DNA from: Desmodus rotundus
Taxonomy: Eukaryota > Chordata > Mammalia > Chiroptera > Phyllostomidae
Direction of reading: 5' to 3'
NCBI RefSeq assembly: GCF_022682495.2
Contig: NC_071391.1
Coordinates: 112,203,195 to 112,267,194, forward strand
DNA length: 64,000 nucleotides
Shown: in pieces, positions 22,839 through 34,130 of the stretch
How positions within the stretch are numbered: the stretch's first letter is position 1
Layout of the letters: each line of letters opens with the position of its first letter
The notes under the pieces: generated by a model
Database searches by the model: none
Told to the model about the DNA's origin: nothing
Seen by the model: only the letters and a program-made list of their open reading frames with translations
Made by a program: the position numbers and the translations under genes

Positions 22839-22847
22839 CCATCTTGA
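22839..22847 (-). promoter_or_regulatory. YY1-type site at the half-L1 5' end
   Basis: On the minus strand, 'tcaagatgg' lies about 10 bases inside the element's 5' end. L1 promoters carry a CAAGATGG YY1 site at this place, where it sets accurate transcription starts. Confidence 0.65.
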
Positions 22848-22872
22848 CCGGAAGTGTCTAGCCTTTATTTCT

Positions 22873-24929
22873 ATTTTGCAAATTCTCTCAGCTCAATAGG
22901 TGCAAATGACTAAGGAAAAAAAAAGAAGAAGAAGAAGAAGAAAAATAAGAAGCAGAAACCAAGGCAGGGAGAAAACCCAGGTTTTCTCAGATACTCCTGA
23001 GGGAAGTTTAGACTATTTCCCAGCAGAGACAGAGAATTTGCTTTGCTTGAAGGCAGCACACACTCCTTTCACAAGTGGCTCCTGTGCTGTGGCCCTGCTC
23101 AGACTACAGACAGATTTGCTTCGTACTATAGAGAAGGAAGTGTGGAGGTGGCCTCTGAATGGGAGGGAGACCACAGGAGAATATTTCCGTGAGCTAAGGG
23201 GGATGAAAGAAAGTGGGTAATGCATTTTTGGCTGTCAGATTCAGCAACAGCTGCACTCAGACTTTATGTACAATACCCACAGCCAATAGGCCAGCACCAA
23301 GGGAAACAGAGGCTCTGGTGGACGGCTTATCTTATTTTCTGGTTTATTCTGGGGAACTTTAAATTGATAAAGATAAATGACTAACTGGAAAAACCCACCA
23401 AGAATATTGGCAAATGGAGAAATTCCTAGGTGTCTTCTCCTCCTATCTTTACTATTTCATTTTGCAAAATATATCACATCCTAATTTGACTGTTGTTTCA
23501 AAACTGACTAAATGAACGTTTTTAAGCACAGGTCTATCTTTTGCCTACCTGCATCAGCTGTGTAAGCACCTGTTGTTGAAAGGGTCCAGTCTGTTCCTGG
23601 AGTATTTTGGTGCTCTCGCACATTCTCCACGTTCCTTCCCAGTCCCTCACCACAGCCTTGCAGCTGTCCTTCCTATGTCACCCTGAAAACCAGTACAGCG
23701 GGAGGTGCTGCAGGCAGACAACCTGCACAGCCTCATCACAGGCCTGACCCCATGCTCGGCACCCTCCTCCTCATGTCTCTGACCCCAATTTATTCTCGCC
23801 CCACACCCTACCCCCTTAAGGCTCCTGGACATTCTGGCAAAAGAAAATTGTTTTTTTTTAAAGTAAAAATAAATAAAGTCAAATCAAATCAAATCTCCAG
23901 ATGCGTTTCTTGGGAGTTACGACTGGTGGGATTTTTGCTTCTTTGAAGTAAACATGACCCTGCCACACCAGAGCTAACTCACCTCAGGTTCTATTTCAAG
24001 TCACCTCTGAACTTGTTCTTTCTATTGATTCATTCTTGAGTGGGATCTGCCCCTACTTGGCTAGACTATTATAATCTTGAACTTTTCTTCCATAGCTCAG
24101 CTCAGTGTTTACTGTTTGGAAGTTGAGGTGGTAAGTGTATAGGGAAGAGTTGGGGGATGCGGTAGAGTGGGCTAATATGCTCTTCCCTTCTCCTGAGAAA
24201 TTTAAACAATAAAGAGTATGAGTACAAAGAGCATGTGGCCAATGGGGACCAATGTATCACTTTTGTTATTGGCCAGACAAGTGCCAGTAACTGACAAAAT
24301 GCAGGGCTCCCTGGTATTGCTGACTGTCTGAAACTAGGGATTTCATCATTTTCCCCATCTCTCAGACTTAAGCCTTATTATTTAGATAGTTTCATTGTCT
24401 GGGAAACCCTGAGTTGCCCATCCAGCTGTCAGAGTCATAAGGCCTGCTGTTCTACATCTTTAACTAGAAGAACAGAGGGAACAAAAATTCAAAATATAGG
24501 TTCAAGTTATTTTGTCACTGCCTAGGAAAACTAACACCCACTGATCATCTGAGATTCGAGTCAACCAGCTTACTTAATCTATTGTGTGAAGAAGTTGGGT
24601 TAGGCTTGAAGGGAGCCCTCTGGGACTCACCCGTTGTGGGACAAAGTGTGCAATTCCCTCCCCTATGGAAATTGGAGCGCTCGAAAGAGAAATATTGGTG
24701 TTTTCTCAACAGCATTGTTCTAAGTCCTCTTTTTTCATCAAGCCTCTTGGACTGCCAGTGCTTGGCTGCTCCATTGAGCCATCTATTCTCTCTTTTCAGG
24801 ACAGTATTTCTACATTCGATCAAGGATGTTCTAGAAACAAAGCTTCCACACATAGAAAATGGTCCCAATTGTTGGGGTTTCCAGTCTTGTCGGTAGAGGC
24901 CAGTGAATGACATGAGAATAAAAGGATCA
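22873..24929. other. mostly unrecognised; (GAA)n at 22914-22952
   Basis: An A-rich (GAA)n run lies near the left end. The frames here (22900-23220, 24545-24913) are antisense pairs with no domain. No gene or repeat I can name. Confidence 0.4.
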
Positions 24930-25175
24930 ATAATAATAGCACTTCACAGAGTCCAGGGCTCCAAGAGTCCCAAAGTGCTTTTCACTGTCATTTTATTTAG
25001 CCCTCCGAGAACCCTGTCCATTGTATAAAATTGGTAGTTCTGTTTCACAAGTTTGAAGCACTTGAAGAGAATTGCCCAAGGTCGCATGGACAAGAAATGA
25101 ACAAATTAAGAATAGAACCCAAATATCACAATTGCTTCAAGAGACCAGTCCTATAGTATACTCTCTTCCTCTTGA
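24930..25175 (-). mobile_element. MIR SINE, minus strand
   Basis: Reverse-order MIR blocks: 'gtcattttatttagccctcc', 'gaaccctgtccattgtataa', 'agaattgcccaaggtcgcat', 'aagaatagaacccaaat'. Confidence 0.75.
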
Positions 25176-25189
25176 AAAGAGTTCTGCTT

Positions 25190-25625
25190 TATGGGTTGAA
25201 TTCCCCTGACCCCCCCAAAAGTTACTCTGAAGTCCTAATCCCAGTACATCAGAATGTGATATTTGGAGTTAAGGGTTTTGCAGATGTAATTAGTTAATTA
25301 TAGTGAGATTATACTAGAGTAGGGTGGGCCCCTAATCCAGTATGGTATCTTTATAAAAAAGGGGGAAGTTGGAGAAAGCCATATGACAGTAAAGGCAAAG
25401 GTTAGAGTCAAGAATCTAGCTGCAAGTCAAAAAAAATTCCAGATTGCTAGCAATCACCAGAAGCTAGGAAAGTCAAAGAAAGTTTCCACTACAGTTTTTG
25501 GAAGAGCATTGCTCTCCCAACATCTTGATTTTAGACTTCTACCCTCCAGAGCTGTGAGAAAATAAATTTCTCTTATTTTAAGCCAACTAATTTGTGGTAC
25601 TTTGTTACAGCAGAAAACCAATACA
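25190..25625 (+). repeat. MLT1-type solo LTR
   Basis: Ordered MLT1 blocks: 'gaagtcctaatcccagtaca', 'cagaatgtgatatttggagt', 'ttgcagatgtaattag', 'gggtgggcccctaatcca', 'tctttataaaaaagggg', 'catcttgattttagacttct', 'ccagagctgtgagaaaataa', 'ctaatttgtggtactttgtt', 'aaaccaatacag'. No internal MaLR sequence is attached, so it is a solo LTR or fragment. Confidence 0.9.
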
Positions 25626-25717
25626 GGCATCGTACAAGATTCTTCTCTGATAGCTCAGAATAATTTGAATCACTTTGTATTCTTGTTTTTTCTTAGTACT
25701 TGTCCTTTTAATCTTAA

Positions 25718-25734
25718 TTTTTTTTTTTTTTTTT
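25718..25734. repeat. poly(T) run
   Basis: Seventeen T bases in a row. It may be the tail of a minus-strand retroposon, but no body was recognised. Confidence 0.7.
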
Positions 25735-27249
25735 ACCTCTTAATACAGGCTCTCTTTGATGCACTCTTGGAGTGGTGTGATCCTTCCTTTCCTTTCCCCC
25801 ACCCCAGTAACTCCTTGTCGTCTTTTAAAATCCTACCCATGTTTCAGATCCCTCTTCACACTGCACCTTCCCGAGGAAGGTCTCTCTGCCTGCCTCTCCC
25901 TGCTCTGCCGCGGCTTGTCATTTGTTCCACTGTCAAAGCACTTATGAATCATGATGGGAATTGTATTCAAACATCATTTATGAGCCCCGCTCTCTCAAAA
26001 CAAACCAACAAGTGAACAAACAAACAGAAGCTGGGCTGTCCTTGAAGCATTTTCAGCTGGAACTCTGTATCTGTGGTATTGCATAGAGTTCCTTGTGCAG
26101 AATAGGCCGAACAAGGTAAAGTCTAGGCGAATTGGCATTATCAAAACCCAGAAACTTCAACGTTACTTTTGTTTGTGTGTGTGCATGCACGTACATCACA
26201 CTGATTATTATTTTTTTATTTTTAAACATTTATTATGGAAGTTTTCAAATATATTAAAAAATGAAGAGAATAAGAAATGAAGGCCCATGTGTGAGTTGCT
26301 GAAACAATCAATCCATCCTTCATTTATGGCCAGTCTTCAGTCATCTTAGGCCACTCTCTCTACCAGCCTGGATTACTTTGAAGTAAATACCAATTATTTC
26401 ATCAATAAATATGTCGTTTGTATGTCTAGTACCTAAGGACTTCCATAAAAATGTAAATACAGTATTATCACCACAACTAAAGAAATAAACAATAATTTCT
26501 TATTTCAACTATCCAGACTGTGTTTAAAATGTCCCCTATTTCATAAGTTATTTCATTAAATAATCAGTCTTTTAAAAGTATTTTTATAGTTTGTATAATT
26601 ATAAAAAAGTAAACATATATCAATTAGTATTTTCTAAGATATCATGTAGCAACGTCAGCTTAGCTACCTGCAAGGGGAACTTAGAGACATTTTCTTGAGC
26701 AAATATTGGATGGGATCCGTAACAACTAGTTTCAATATTACTTTCAGATCGAATGTATCATAACCTGCATGTCAAGATACAGCACTTGTAGGTAATAAAA
26801 TAGTAATTTGTTACTTTTCTTCTCTGATGTTGGTATAACAATCTGGTTTAATGATAGAGTTTTACTATATTTTCACACATTCATTCATTCATTCATTCAT
26901 TTAATCATTCAGTTTCATAGCATTAGTGACTGTCTACTATGAGTCAGCCACTGAGGATACAAACATGAAAGTTCTTGACTAGGAGGACGGACCGAGTTAT
27001 GCATTTACTTAGAAACTGGTCAATGGCTTGCCATTGGGGATGGAGAAATGTCTGTGTTTGTTTGTCATGGTGGGAGGAGGCAATGGTTGGAAAGAGCCTC
27101 ACAGAGTCGAAGACATGCATCTTCCTCCCCCAGTAGCCTGGAGCTCCCCGGCACACAGTGTCGCAGTTCCTCACCTCCATCACTCACCTCGTCTGTCTCC
27201 CCCGCCATCATCAGCTGGTAGCAGAAAGTGCTGATGTGGCGGTTGCTCA
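25735..27249. other. old interspersed repeats; no gene
   Basis: At 26205-26600 the order 'acatttattatggaagtttt', 'gattactttgaagtaaat', 'ttatttcatcaataaatatg' and 'aatgtcccctatttcataag' resembles a common ancient mammalian LINE-type repeat that I cannot name with confidence. At 26878-26970 an (ATTC)n run precedes 'gtctactatgagtcagccac', a widespread L2-like block. The rest is unrecognised. Confidence 0.4.
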
Positions 27250-27395
27250 CCTAGGTGCTTATCATGTATTCACTTACTTAATCTTCTAACAAACCTAAAA
27301 GATAACTGTATTATCTGTATTTTACAACTTAGAGCATTGAGGTAGAAAGGTGTAAGGTAGTAGAATTTGGGGTTCAGCAGTTCGTCTTTGGAGCC
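27250..27395 (-). mobile_element. MIR SINE, minus strand
   Basis: 'ttcacttacttaatcttcta', 'tgtattatctgtattttaca', 'cttagagcattgaggtagaa' and 'aatttggggttcag' run in reverse MIR order. Confidence 0.6.
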
Positions 27396-28474
27396 TGCCT
27401 TCTCAGTAGGTACAACAAGCTAGTTTGGAAAATTAATTGGCTCTTCACTTGGAGCAGTGTTAGGTCCCAAACTTCTAGCTGAGTATGGAATAAAGCTAAG
27501 TAACAATCCTAATTCATTTATGTGGATATTATCAATGGTCAAATCCCATTATCTTGTGCATGTCTAATTTTAGGCAACAGAGGAGAGTTTAAATACACTG
27601 ATGTATAGTAAATTGCAACAGTTAGGCTGCTTTAGTTTCCAGATCGCGCCAAGCGGTTCCAACTTCTTCCTGGAACTTCCCTCTTCCAGGACTCATCTTC
27701 CTACCCCTCTTCTCTTGCTATGTTCCTGCTCTTTCAATACCTGGTTTCCTCGTGCCCTCCCTGACCACCATCTTAGCTATGATCTCACCCTGTCTCTGGG
27801 AGATGGCCCAATGTGTACATGCCTGAATCATAACTCTGCCATCCTGTAGTTTTCTTATTTGTTTTACTTTCGCTCACTATTTGGGAGGCTAACTTAGAGC
27901 CAATGCCTTAATTTCATCATTCCAGATGTGCCAACAATGTGTTATCTATAATTTATCTTCTACTTAGTTAATCTAGAATTGGGAGTCCTGAGTTGGAATC
28001 TAAATATTCACTCGGTTTTGAGGTACAATAACTATCTGTGGATGGCAAGAATAATTAGCCAAGCCTTAAATAAGATTCTTCTTTATTATGATTGATGATG
28101 CTTAGTTGAATCTGATGCATTGATTACAGAAAATTGCATATTAAACTGGGATCCTATAATGAAATACAACCTGTATTGAAAATAAATGTTCTTTTTTACT
28201 TAAAATAATCTGACATTACAAGTCTTAGGAAAACTTGAAGCCACCTAATATAGGTTTCTAAAACTGGTTATTCATAAAATCTCTTGGGAAGTTTATTTGT
28301 CATGTAAATTCCAATGCCTTTCGCTTCGGTCCTGTTAAGGTCTTAGAATCTGAGAGAGTGATTCTGCTTCAGCCAAACCATGAATGACTATCCTGGAGTC
28401 ACTTGTCTAATGCACCTTCCTTGTCCTTACCTTACACATATATCTCTCTTCCAGGCTGATAATTCTTTCTAGTA
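27396..28474. other. mostly unrecognised; possible MER5 scrap at 28250-28385
   Basis: At 28250-28385, 'aaaatctcttgggaagttta' and 'ttagaatctgagagagtgat' vaguely resemble MER5-type elements. No gene. Frame 27601-27849 has no domain. Confidence 0.3.
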
Positions 28475-29021
28475 TTAGGTTGGCCGAAAAGTTCATCTGG
28501 TTTTGTCTGTAAGATGGTTCTAATAGCACTTAGTTGTCTTTAACTTCATTCAAAACAATTTTATTAGATTGTATTGTGACAGCTGCCATATCAGCATGCA
28601 TTAAAAAAAATCAAAATTAGTGAACTTTTGTATAGACACTTTAGTAATGAAGAAGGAAGAAAATATGCAACATTTTTTGCATATTATGCTTTATTATTTC
28701 AAGAAAGGTAAAAACACAACTGAAACACAAAAGAAGATTTGTGCAGTGTATGGAGAAGGTGTTGTGACTGATCAAACATGTTACAAGTGGTTTGCAAAGT
28801 TTTGGCTAGAGATTTCTCACTGGACAATGCTCCCTGGTCAGGTAGACCAGTTGAAATTGATAACAATCAAATCAAGACACTAGTTAAGAACAATCAGCAT
28901 TATACCATGCAGGAGATAGCCAACATACTCAAAATATCTAAATCAATAAAGTTATTGGTGAAAATGAAAAATGTGCCTTTTATTTTATGAAAAAATCACA
29001 TGAACTTTTTGGCTAACCCAA
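28475..29021 (+). mobile_element. Non-autonomous mariner (copy 1), both ends and TA target present
   Basis: Left end 'ttaggttggccgaaaagttc', right end read inward 'ttgggttagccaaaaagttc'. TA dinucleotides flank both sides (28473-28474 and 29022-29023). The element is 547 bases. It keeps the 5' UTR and the DNA-binding N-terminal transposase region, then jumps directly to the 3' terminal region, so the catalytic domain is lost. A second copy with the same structure lies at 46910-47462 on the minus strand. Confidence 0.9.
28644..28960 (+). pseudogene. mariner transposase N-terminal (helix-turn-helix) remnant
   Basis: The N-terminal part of a mariner transposase, which binds the inverted repeats. 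In the first frame, residues after 'KKGKNTTETQKKICAVYGEG' continue to 'TDQTCYKWFAKFW', the typical first helix-turn-helix. A frameshift near 28800 moves the rest to the frame with 'NQIKTLVKNNQHYTMQEIAN' followed by an 'ILKISKS' block, the second DNA-binding motif. The sequence ends before the first catalytic Asp. It could not transpose anything; a binding-only product is conceivable in principle but the frameshift argues against it. Confidence 0.85.
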
Positions 29022-30534
29022 TAATTGTGAAACTTAAGAAAATGTTTTCCTACCTATGGGCCCTAGTCACATTATGAAAGGTAAGATAACTTATTTAATG
29101 CAGATAAATAACTGTCATTATACCACTACATATTTGTCATGTTAATGCATAGATTTGTTCGCTGGTCTTTTCCATGCAGGTACTTCTGCTGTAGACATTC
29201 CCCCTCATTCTAGATCACTGACATACATGCAGCAGAATTAGTCCACACGAAATTTACTTTCTGCCCTACAGGAAGTAATAGGCTCACAGAGTCTCTGGAT
29301 TGGAAGGTGACTTTCTGGTCCCCTAATAAACCTTGAGATGTTTCTCTTTAGCTTTTACAATAAATAGTTATCCAGCAACTGCTTGATCTCAATATTTAAG
29401 CAATTACTAAAGTCTGGAGCAGCCTGTTCCAACTGAGGCCAAGTCTCAATTATTTCTACTATATAACATTTTTCTTCAAGTTAAGCTGAGAGCTCTTGTC
29501 TGAAACTTCCTTATCTTTGTCCTAATCGGGTGCTGAAAGGGGCTGCAGACTACAAAGGTGTTCATTCTTCCTCCGTACAATCAGGCATTGATGACAGCTA
29601 ACAACTGTTGTCAACCCGTCAGGACTCTATGATAAACAAAGAGGGTCTTTTTCACTTCAAACGAACAACCCCCCCAATAGCCCAGCAGAGATGTTATCTC
29701 TGTATATGACAAGTTACCAATAAAGGCAGATATCACCTTTGTCTAAAGAGGGTTTGGACCAATGAATGTAAACAAAGTAAAATCTGCAGCTCAAAGAAAG
29801 ATAGTGCTTCTGCCCTGCTGACGCTGCTCCCCACCATCAGATGAGCCCTGAGAGTAACCAAAGTTCATCATCAGTCTTGAAATTACTAGATAAGGGTGAA
29901 GTGATTTGGGGTTTCTGGCAGCCTGACAATATAGTAATACAAGTCAAGCCGTTTGAAAGCTCGCCAAATTATAATATTAACCTTGGAAGAGAGATACAGG
30001 CCGATTTACAAATCTTATTTTGATCATTAACATGCACCAGTGAGAGAAAACAAACACCAGTCTTTCCCTGGATATCTATTTCTTGTTTGCCCATGCTAAT
30101 TAGTAAATTTGCATAAATACATAAAAATCCTGTGTGTTCCTCAATGTATTCAGTGCTCATTTCTCATTAACTTCAGTAAATATTCCCACACTGCATACAA
30201 TCCACTCTCCACCTTCGCCCAGGCCAAACCCAGGAGCATGTCATCTCCTTGCCTTCTATTTCTAAATATGCTGATGTAGAAAACTACATCAGACACATGA
30301 GGAACCTTATAAATCATCTGCCCAACCACCTTAGTTTCTAGATTGAGAAACTGAAGTGGGTAAGTTAAGTAGATTGCCCCAAGTCAGTTTTAGAATCTGT
30401 GCCTCTGGAATAATCCAATAAGAGTGAACTCTATGACAATGGCATGAAGGAAAGGCATTCTAATATGTATTATCCTAAAGCAGACGTATTCCATCGGTCT
30501 TACTTTCTCTGTGCTAAATGCTGAGGATAGTGAG
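29022..30534. other. mostly unrecognised; possible MIR-type scrap near 30290-30410
   Basis: At 30290-30410, 'agattgagaaactgaagtgg' and 'agattgccccaagtcag' resemble a minus-strand MIR-family core. No gene is supported; frames 29841-30160 are short and unrecognised. Confidence 0.35.
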
Positions 30535-30625
30535 AGTTATTAATATTGTGTAGTGATTCAAAACATTAGGTTTTTAGTCTGAAAGACCTAAATATCACTG
30601 CCAGCTCTCTACCAAATTACATCCA
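30535..30625 (+). mobile_element. MIR SINE 5' (tRNA-like) part
   Basis: 'gtgtagtgattcaaaacatt', 'gtctgaaagacctaaatatc' and 'actgccagctctctacca' match the tRNA-derived head of MIR (atagtggttaagagca ... gcctgggttcgaatc ... agctctgccac). Confidence 0.55.
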
Positions 30626-30639
30626 TTAAAAAAGTAGAA

Positions 30640-31150
30640 AGTTGACAATAATAACCAAGAAAATTTTTCAAAAATTGGAGCAATGGAGGGTACGAGGACA
30701 TACCTATAACAAAATCACTATGAATTTATTATAATATTGCAATAATAGAAATAGAATGGTGCCAGCTCAGGAATATATAGCCACTTATCATGCAACAGAA
30801 AAAAAATGGGCAAGAAATCTTAGAAAATTTTAGAAATACAGGCTTTATGTATGAATAAAACAAAACAAAATAAAATAAAATGAGTCTTCCAGACCAATGA
30901 AGAAACTTGGATTATCAGGAAACAGTACTAGAAAATCATCTAAGTGGGGATAAAAATTAAAGTATATCCTTATATTTCATTGTGCATTAAAAAATTAGTT
31001 ATATCAGTGATTTCAATATAAAAATTAAAGCCATATAAACAACTACAAAAATTATAGGTGAATATTTCACCAATTTCTAAGTGGGGAAAATATCCCAAGC
31101 ATAAACTTATTATACAAATTAACAAATTAAATGACAGACTTTATTACAGG
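30640..31150 (+). mobile_element. Old L1 ORF2 C-terminal fragment
   Basis: 'caatagaaatagaatggtgc'-like, 'gctcaggaatatatagcc' and 'attaacaaattaaatgacag' recall the ORF2 C-terminal DNA of old L1M elements. It is heavily mutated. Confidence 0.5.
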
Positions 31151-31409
31151 GAAAATACAACTACCATGAGGTGAGGACACGACAATAACAAGAATTACCT
31201 TCTGGAGGGTGGGCCTCTTGCAGTATAGGCTTCCCCCACTAGGTGGGCTTTCTAGGAGCCCATCTGTATCAGTGCACCAGCTGCCATTGTTGTGAGAGGC
31301 TGTGTTTGACTTTGGTGCATTTTTTTTTAAGACTCTTTCAAGGCATTTTCCCATTTCATGATGGGGGATTTACAAGAGCACCTGCCCAACTTGTCCTGAG
31401 TGTTCAGTA

Positions 31410-31735
31410 GTGTTTGACCAAGAATGGTGTGACCACCCCATGCCCCACCCTCCCTATTCACCTGATCTCGCCCCAGCAACTTTTTTTGCTTCCCTGGATG
31501 AACAAAATCCTCAAAGGGAAACAGTTTGCTGATGTAGAAGAGGTGAAACAAAAAGTGGCAGAAACAATAAAAGTCATCAAAAACAACGAGTTTAAAAACT
31601 CCTTGAGCAGTGGAAAACACATCTCGATAAGTACATTGCATGAAATGGAGAGTACCTTGAAGGTGACTGAAGTTTAAACGTTTAAGAATAAATACACAAT
31701 TTTTTTCTAAATGAATTCCAGGTTTTTAGTCCTCC
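31410..31735 (+). pseudogene. mariner transposase C-terminal remnant
   Basis: The frame 31414-31677 starts within the catalytic domain. An 'FLLPWMNKILKGKQFADVEE' block followed by 'VKQKVAETIKVIKNNEFKN' is the C-terminus of a mariner transposase. The 'YSPDLAP' third-Asp motif can be read just upstream in another frame (around 31453-31476), so there is a frameshift between. After the stop (31677) the DNA resembles a mariner 3' untranslated end up to about 31735. N-terminal regions and the 5' end were not found. This is a different mariner lineage from the copies at 11688, 28475 and 46910. Confidence 0.75.
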
Positions 31736-31799
31736 CTTGTATATCAAAATAAAATTTGTTCCATCCAATGTATCTCAAGTCAAGGGAGAGTATCAAACT

Positions 31800-33115
31800 T
31801 GAAGAGGTGTAAAACAGTTCTTTTTTCCCTTTCTTTATCCCTCAAGATACTAATTTCTGTGTTCTATGTTCTGGGAGATCTGATAAGGTGATTGTTCCCT
31901 GGGCATAAAGATAAGATGTTGAAGAGTTAACTTGGGTAGAGAGAAATGGAAAGAGCTGTCTCTCTCTATGCAAAGCCCCATTGTGGTGAGTTTGATCTGT
32001 ATAGAATTCCTGACATCTCTTCTCTGACTTCTTGTAATGGGGAGCAGAGTGGGGTCCCCGAAAATAGGGGAGCATAAACCCCCAGAAGTCCCAACTGGGG
32101 GAAAGGGGAAGTGGATGATAAGGCATCTGAGGTATTTTGCATAACAATGGCAAGTTGATTGCTGTGCTGCCACCCCAGGCAAAAAGGTGTACTGACTTTC
32201 AGAGAGTATAATTACTCATGACCTAGCCAGGGAAGGCAGACGCTCTTTTGTCACAGGAAACTCTTGCCCTAACTAAAGATGGCAGCCAAAAGAATGTAAG
32301 AGATACAGAGGAACTGGCAAAAGTAGCACATCATAGGAGGGGCTAGATACAAGGTCACACAAGAAGTTCCAGACTGAGCATTTAAATGAGGGCAGCCAGA
32401 AAGAGAAGGGGATTCTACCATGAGTCCTGGTATAGTAAGGAAGAAGCAGATTCCACCATGTGGGTGGGTGTAGTGGACATTCTGCCATGAGGTCTGAAAG
32501 AAGGGAGTAAGAGGTATGCTGGAGGAAAAGTAGGAAGAAGAGAGCTAACGGACCTGTGCGGGGACCCAGTAAAGTTGATGGAGCTGTGCAGGGATCTGCC
32601 TAACCAAGCACAGTTTTGTGGGAAATGCTAGGAGCTGAAATAAAGTGACTGGGAACACCGAATTACAGACTTCTGCTTCTCTGAAGGAGGTACAGAGAAG
32701 CCACTCTGTTGGGACATTTGCTTCCCTGGACTCCACCATGAGCCAGTGTAACATGGCACATGTTTCCCCTGAACCATTACATGGAGGCTGAGAAAAATGT
32801 ACCCCAGATCCTGAAGGAGAGAGATGGTGCAAGAGGATGGTGACTCCGAAACCCACAAGAGCGCCTTCCAAAAAGGATGGAGGCCTGTTTGTGCAGCCAG
32901 CTTAAGGATATGGGGAACTTCTGGGCATGGTTCTGACTTATAGGCTGGTGGGGAGCAAGGGAAGTGCTGGGTCTTGTGGGAGAACAGGGCTCTGAGCAGG
33001 AGTGCTCTCAGCCTCCCCAAGATTAGAATTCTATAAATAAAAACTTGTTTCCTTCAACACTGTTGGGTCATGCATGAAGGTGCCATTGGGACAAGCTCTG
33101 GTTTGGTTGGTTACA
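31800..33115 (+). repeat. ERV-type LTR, approximate ends
   Basis: A GA-rich U3-like region, a 'gcatttaaatgaggg' element near 32380, an AATAAA at 33036-33041 in 'ctataaataaaaacttg', and an end near 'ggttggttaca' (33115) give the U3-R-U5 layout of a gammaretrovirus-type LTR. I found no target duplication and no attached internal region. Frames inside (31842-32182, 32545-33020) are antisense and unrecognised. Confidence 0.55.
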
Positions 33116-33602
33116 CTGACACCTGAACGAATGAGAAGTGAGATTGCATTATTCCTGTATTGTGCACTTCCATTATATTCTCCATACTTCCAAATGTGCC
33201 TGGGTCTCGCACCAATTGATAACTAATTTAGTATTATTAAAGTGATTCAAGAAAACAATTTAGGTGATACAAACAAACCCTTAACACTTTATGAAGTGGT
33301 AGTTCCACTCTCAAGAGTTTGGAGAACTAAAAAGTAGGGTGCAAAACAGGAAATTTATATAAAATAAATAGTAGGAAATAAGAGAAAGAATAAAAGCACC
33401 TGATTGTCTGGGGTTACATAGGGATGTGCGGTCACCCATGTTATAGGCTATTGCGGATCAGCAAGCTAGGTAGTCTAACTTCTGGGAAGATGCAACATTT
33501 ACAAAAACATGAAACCTAAAAACTAAGTTTCATTTTTCCCACATGGTTTCTCAGGATCAGTGGTTCTTGGCCTACCAAGAAAGGTTAATATGAGATCAAT
33601 TT
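33116..33602. other. no gene recognised
   Basis: AT-rich, no supportable feature. Confidence 0.4.
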
Positions 33603-34130
33603 GACAGTGTGTATTGCTGCATAACAAATTATCTCCAATTTAGCAACTTAAAACAACACAAATTTACTATATCATAGTACAACTGTAAATCAGAAAGCAG
33701 GTTGTGGCTTATGTGGTTCCCCTGGCTCAAGGCCTCTCACTGGCTGTAATCAAGGTGTCAGCCAGGGCTGCAGTCACCTCCAGCCCAGGTAGGAAGGGAT
33801 CCGCTTTCAAAGTGGCGTGTGTGGCTGTTGGGGAGACTTTTGCAGGCCTCAGAGCTTCATCAGTACTTTGCCTTGTGCTCTTCTGCATAATACTCATTAA
33901 GTATGGCAACTGGCTTCCCTCAGAACAAGGAATTTAAGAGAGAGACAATGCAAGTTTTTGTATAACCTAATCCCCAAAGCAACATTTCATCTTCTGCCAT
34001 AGACTATTTGTTAGAAGTGAGTTACTAAATCCAGCCCATACTTAAAGAGAGGAGAATCATTTATGTGTGTCAGTCCCAAAATGTGGGCATGCGTGAGGCC
34101 ACCTCCATGATAGAAGCTGCCCTCAGAACA
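33603..34130 (-). repeat. Old mammalian LTR-like interspersed repeat, class uncertain
   Basis: 'ttgctgcataacaaattatc', 'agcaacttaaaacaacac', 'ggcaactggcttccctcaga', 'acctaatccccaaagc' and 'gtgagttactaaatccagcc' form the order of a widespread old mammalian repeat read in reverse. I think it is an MLT-type LTR but cannot fix the family. The 77-codon frame 33704-33937 lies inside it and is spurious. Confidence 0.5.

Larger units (their letters stand above)
20244..22856 (-). mobile_element. Half-L1 (HAL1-like) LINE, full length, ORF2 absent
   Basis: On the minus strand the element runs from a YY1-type box (22839-22847) through a 5' UTR of about 1.35 kb, an ORF1 relic (about 21489-20670) and directly into an L1-type 3' UTR. 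No endonuclease or reverse-transcriptase sequence lies between. The 3' UTR is homologous to that at 59260-59662 (shared blocks 'gatcaaaactatga', 'aaagaacctatatg', 'cccatgggcatgaac', 'caataaaat'). It is flanked by 16-base duplications: 'tctaacctttatttct' at 20228-20243 and 'tctagcctttatttct' at 22857-22872, with one mismatch. That supports a single target-primed insertion with a complete 5' end rather than a broken L1. Confidence 0.88.

Noticed and set aside
24545..24913. 122-codon minus-strand frame and overlapping plus-strand frames
   Set aside because: Both strands are open over the same stretch by chance, and no domain is visible.
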